Shown here: piece by piece, positions 4,185 to 6,798 of the stretch
Numbering within the stretch: position 1 is the stretch's first letter
Layout of the letters: every line of letters begins with the position of its first letter
Source of the DNA: JAUXIQ01 sp030620925 [NCBI: Nitrospinota bacterium]
GTDB lineage: Bacteria > JAUXIQ01
Assembly: GCA_030620925.1 (NCBI GenBank)
Contig: JAUXIQ010000110.1
Location: 1-6,798 of the forward strand
Length of the DNA: 6,798 bases
Direction of reading: 5' to 3'
Notes under the pieces: generated by a model
Database searches by the model: none
Told to the model about the DNA's origin: nothing
What the model saw: only the letters and a program-made list of their open reading frames with translations
Translations under genes and position numbers: made by a program

Positions 4185-5837
4185 TTAGAAAGGATACTCG
4201 ACCATCTCCATGGGATCATAGGGCATATCGTGCGCCATTCGCACCACGCCCGTTATCTCCCCCAGTGTAGCCCCGGCGTTGATGGCTTCGATCATGGGAT
4301 AGGTGATGTTGTCACTCGTTTTGGCGGTGACGTCGTGCAGTTTCTCAAGCGCACCCGCTACCTTGTCATTATCCCTGCTCTTCTTGTGCTCCGCCAACCG
4401 CTGCACATGTTCTTCCACTATTTGCATATCTATCTCGTGCAGATCAATCTCGTGGTCTTTTTCATCTTCCACGGTGAACTCGTTCACCCCTACCACCACG
4501 CGCTCTTTATTCTCCACCTCGCTCTGATACTTGAAAGCGGAGTTTTCCACCTCGCCGCTGATGTAACCGCTCCTAATGGCATCGATTATCCCGCCCCTGT
4601 CCTCTATAGCGTCGATGACCGACCTTATCTCTTCCTCCATCTTATTGGTCATGGACTCCACATAGTAGGAACCGCCCAGGGGGTCCACCACGTTGGCCAC
4701 CCCCGTCTCATGCGCCAATATATGCTGCGTGTTAAGCGCCAGCGACTGCGCCTGTTCGGTGGGCAGGCAGATGGCCTCATCGAAGGAAGCGGTCTGTAAT
4801 GATTGAGCGCCTCCCATAACTGCGGCCATTGCTTCGTAAGCTACCCGGATGATATTATTCAGCGGCTGCTGGCGTTCCAGCGAACAGCCCGCGGTGTTCA
4901 CGTGATACCTGAACTGCATGGACTTGGGGTTCTGCGCATTGAACTCTTCTTTGAGCATGCGCGCCCACAAGCGTCGGGCGGAACGGAACTTGGCCACCTC
5001 CTCGAAGAAATCGACGTGCACGCCGCAGGTGAAGGTCATCTTGGGCGCCAGATCGTCAACGCTGAAACCCCGCTCCTCGATATTTTTCAGATAGTACCTG
5101 GCGGTGGAGATGACGAAACCCATCTCCTGGGCGGCGGTAACTCCGTTCTCCCGTATGTTATACGAGTTTATGTTCAGCGGATACCATTTGGGCATCTCTT
5201 TAAGCAGGAAAGATATCTTATCCAGACAGATACGGGGGGTATGCGCTTCGTACGCCGCGTCGGTTCCCGGAGTGAAGGCGCAGTACGCACGACCCAAAAA
5301 CTCATTAGGGTCGGTTCCCCTTATCTCGGAGATGTCGTAGCCCTGGTTGATAAGGTTCGTCACATAGTAAGTGGAGGCGAAGGGACCTGTGGAGAGCATG
5401 AAGCTTACCTGGTCCAGGGGGAGATCCCGGGTGAGGTCTTCCATATCAACCAGCGAATCCATGGGCGTGCCCTGAACCCCTACGTCCCCCACCGCCATGG
5501 GGTGATCGGAATCCATGGAAGCCTGGGTTGGCGTGTCGAAGATGACGTTGATGGCGCTCTCGCCCTGGTCCACCAGGAACAAGATACGCTTGTTGGTCTC
5601 TGCCGCCGAAGTATAGCCGCAGATTTCCCTTCGGCTCCACATCCTCCCCCGGTACATGTTGGGGTAGATGCCTCGGGTGTAGGGGTATTCGCCGGGCGAG
5701 CCCAGGTCTTTATCCCGGCCCCAGCCCTTCAGGTCTTCCTCGTCGTAGACCTCTTTCTGCTCGAGGCCGGACCACGTCTTAAGCCGCCGCAGTTTCTCGA
5801 AATACGCTTCTTTAATACCGCTGATCTCTTTGGCCAT
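4185..5837 (-). CDS. Coenzyme-B12-dependent acyl-CoA mutase, large subunit, with atypical active site
   Basis: Methylmalonyl-CoA-mutase-type large subunits form the TIM barrel that holds the acyl-CoA while adenosylcobalamin starts a radical carbon-skeleton rearrangement. The 550 residues match separate large subunits; there is no C-terminal B12-binding domain (no DxHxxG), so a small subunit must be encoded elsewhere. Family signatures: YPYTRGIYPNMYRGRMWS (51-68), AAETNKR (78-84), FDTPTQASMDSDHPM (100-114), DVGVQGTPMDSL (118-129), FFEEVAKFRSARRLWA, GGAQSLQTASFDEAICLPTE and VVDPLGGSYYVE. Key residues differ from P. shermanii enzyme: Tyr89 is Ile72, Gln197 is Pro177, Arg207 is not matched (a three-residue insertion lies here) and His244 is Asn227; Tyr243 is kept as Tyr226. 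Ile72 recalls 2-hydroxyisobutyryl-CoA mutase, but that enzyme's Asp117 is Ile99 here. The substrate is unknown. ATG 5837 is preferred over GTG 5840 because GGGGGAG lies five bases before the ATG. A strong terminator follows. Confidence 0.9.
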   Translation of the reverse strand: MAKEISGIKEAYFEKLRRLKTWSGLEQKEVYDEEDLKGWGRDKDLGSPGEYPYTRGIYPNMYRGRMWSRREICGYTSAAETNKRILFLVDQGESAINVIFDTPTQASMDSDHPMAVGDVGVQGTPMDSLVDMEDLTRDLPLDQVSFMLSTGPFASTYYVTNLINQGYDISEIRGTDPNEFLGRAYCAFTPGTDAAYEAHTPRICLDKISFLLKEMPKWYPLNINSYNIRENGVTAAQEMGFVISTARYYLKNIEERGFSVDDLAPKMTFTCGVHVDFFEEVAKFRSARRLWARMLKEEFNAQNPKSMQFRYHVNTAGCSLERQQPLNNIIRVAYEAMAAVMGGAQSLQTASFDEAICLPTEQAQSLALNTQHILAHETGVANVVDPLGGSYYVESMTNKMEEEIRSVIDAIEDRGGIIDAIRSGYISGEVENSAFKYQSEVENKERVVVGVNEFTVEDEKDHEIDLHEIDMQIVEEHVQRLAEHKKSRDNDKVAGALEKLHDVTAKTSDNITYPMIEAINAGATLGEITGVVRMAHDMPYDPMEMVEYPF

Positions 5838-5880
5838 CACTTCTCCCCCTCGAACACGATTTAAAGAATAATTCCCACTG

Positions 5881-5911
5881 CTATACGTCTATGCTACCCC
5901 TTCCCTGTCAA
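5881..5911 (-). promoter_or_regulatory. Possible promoter region of the mutase gene
   Basis: A perfect TTGACA lies at 5911-5906 on the minus strand, 69 bases before the mutase ATG. No good TATAAT lies at the usual distance: at 17 bases the hexamer is ACGTAT, and the better TATAGC is 20 bases away. The position suits a mutase promoter, but the -10 is poor, so this is tentative. An activator-dependent promoter or a different sigma factor could also explain it. Confidence 0.3.
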
Positions 5912-5919
5912 AAAGCAAG

Positions 5920-5935
5920 TTGAATTTAAGTTCAA
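5920..5935. repeat. Near-perfect 16-base palindrome TTGAATTTAAGTTCAA
   Basis: The eight-base halves match at seven of eight positions with no spacer. It lies immediately upstream of the TTGACA at 5911-5906 and 34 bases beyond the end of the TPR gene. That suits an operator for a dimeric regulator of the mutase gene, but AT-rich palindromes of this size also arise by chance. As an RNA hairpin for the end of the TPR transcript it is weak, although T5 follows on the minus strand. Confidence 0.3.
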
Positions 5936-5969
5936 AATTTACAACCTGAGAGAAACTTATTTAAATTGG

Positions 5970-6798
5970 TCATCGTTTAGAATTTTCCATTATCTCGCGG
6001 ACAATGGCGGCGTTCAGGAACGTTGTGCGGAGCGCTTCGTCTTGGAGGTCGTCAGCAGTGGATTGGATGATGGAAGCGGCGGCGTTCCACTGTTCTCGTT
6101 GGAGTTCGGGCCGCTTCATCTTCTCATATAGTTTAGCCAGGGCGGTGTGGGTTATCCAGAGCTGCTTGGGATTTCCAACCTCTTCCAGCTTTGTTAGGGC
6201 GTCCCTGAGCTTGTCTTCTGCGGCATCAACTTCGCCTCTCTCGGTTAACACTTGTCCTATAAGTCTTTCTGCTTTCCCTACATTTTTTTTATGTCTCCAT
6301 TTTTTGGAGGTCTCTAAACATTCCCGGGCATGTTTTTCGGCTCCATTAAGATCTCCCCTACCCAGCAGGATAGAGCTTTTCAAAATCTTTATGCGGGTCG
6401 ACCACCGGATGCGATCAAGATCATAATTTGGATGAGAGCTCACCTCCTCAAATCGGGTAATATGCTCCCACGCTTCACTCACATTCCCCATCTCGTACTC
6501 GTTCTCCATGAGGTTGACCTCAGCCTGGCCCTGTATGTGTAAGGCCCCAAAAAGAAGGGCCGGGCTATTCCTAAGGGAGAGGGCATTTTCCATTGATCGT
6601 CTATTAAAGTGAAATGCTTTATCGAGATTGTAAACTTCTGAATACGTCCATCCCATGGAATTGTTACATCTTCCTGACAAGAGATAGTTTGCACTCTGTT
6701 CCAGGATATCGATCCATTGGCCCTGAAATCTTATTGCATCGCTGTATCTTCCGACATCTGTGAGGCTCATTCCCCGTGCGAAAGCTGACACACCTGCA
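5970..6798 (-). CDS. Tetratricopeptide-repeat protein, C-terminal 276 residues (5' part outside the window)
   Basis: The reading frame stays open to the window edge, so the GTG at 6791 is probably not the real start and the gene is partial. The visible part is nearly all paired helices, about six TPR-like units: 'LTDVGRYSDAIRF', 'GWTYSEVYNLDKAFHFNRRS', 'EYEMGNVSEAWEHI', 'ILLGRGDLNGAEKHARECLE', 'GQVLTERGEVDAAEDKLRDA' and 'LAKLYEKMKRPELQREQWNA'. Such repeats bind other proteins or peptides. The end, LQDEALRTTFLNAAIVREIM, resembles the tail of large signalling proteins in which an adenylate-cyclase, kinase or DNA-binding domain and an AAA/STAND ATPase precede a TPR array. That architecture is inference, as no such domain is in view. 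No signal peptide or membrane segment is visible. It ends 132 bases before the mutase start and has no clear terminator. Confidence 0.85.
   Translation of the reverse strand, partial: AGVSAFARGMSLTDVGRYSDAIRFQGQWIDILEQSANYLLSGRCNNSMGWTYSEVYNLDKAFHFNRRSMENALSLRNSPALLFGALHIQGQAEVNLMENEYEMGNVSEAWEHITRFEEVSSHPNYDLDRIRWSTRIKILKSSILLGRGDLNGAEKHARECLETSKKWRHKKNVGKAERLIGQVLTERGEVDAAEDKLRDALTKLEEVGNPKQLWITHTALAKLYEKMKRPELQREQWNAAASIIQSTADDLQDEALRTTFLNAAIVREIMENSKR

Noticed and set aside
5838-5840. GTG at 5840 as the mutase start
   Set aside because: It would leave only two bases after the GGGGGAG ribosome site, while ATG 5837 leaves five, a better spacing.
4803-5864. Long plus-strand open frame (353 codons) opposite the mutase
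   Set aside because: It is antisense to a well-supported gene, its translation has no family motif, and GC-rich third positions of the mutase keep the opposite frame open.
6004-6426. Plus-strand frame of 140 codons opposite the TPR gene
   Set aside because: Ser-rich shadow translation; the minus-strand frame shows regular TPR helices and is the real gene.

Overview
All five protein genes in this window lie on the minus strand. Read in the direction of transcription (from high to low coordinates) they are: the C-terminal part of a tetratricopeptide-repeat (TPR) protein, a coenzyme-B12-type acyl-CoA mutase large subunit, an NFACT-family ribosome-quality-control protein (RqcH/Rqc2 homologue), hflK, and the N-terminal half of hflC. 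No RNA gene, CRISPR array or transposase gene was seen. The organism looks like a free-living, probably uncultured bacterium of moderate to slightly high G+C. The separate-subunit mutase, the TPR protein with its 'LR-x-x-FLNA-x-x-VREI' tail and the debris-rich intergenic region remind me of Chloroflexota (Dehalococcoidia-like) or deep-branching Actinobacteriota genomes. That placement is an impression from memory, not a result.

Layout. 5970-6798: end of the TPR gene, whose 5' part lies outside the window. 5838-5969: AT-rich gap with a TTGACA box and a small inverted repeat. 4185-5837: mutase, closed by a textbook intrinsic terminator at 4139-4173. 2389-4116: rqcH-like gene, whose ATG sits only 22 bases past the mutase terminator. 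1588-2388: an 801-base gap with no credible gene. It holds the hflK promoter, two copies of a palindromic motif inside an imperfect inverted-repeat pair, a 16-base direct-repeat pair, an 18-base repeated sequence and several strong hairpins. 559-1587: hflK. 1-528: hflC, 30 bases downstream of hflK and clearly in the same operon.

How the genes relate. hflK and hflC form the usual membrane pair that makes the SPFH cage around the FtsH protease. The rqcH-like gene serves rescue of stalled large ribosomal subunits. Both belong to protein quality control, but they are separated by 801 bases of non-coding DNA and need not be co-regulated. The mutase is metabolic. Its fold and length are those of the large (alpha) subunit of methylmalonyl-CoA-mutase-type enzymes, but the residues that bind and activate the substrate in methylmalonyl-CoA mutase are replaced (Tyr89 to Ile, Gln197 to Pro, Arg207 not kept, His244 to Asn in Propionibacterium numbering). 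Its substrate is therefore unlikely to be methylmalonyl-CoA, and this is the most interesting coding observation in the window. The most interesting non-coding observation is the layered repeat structure between hflK and rqcH.
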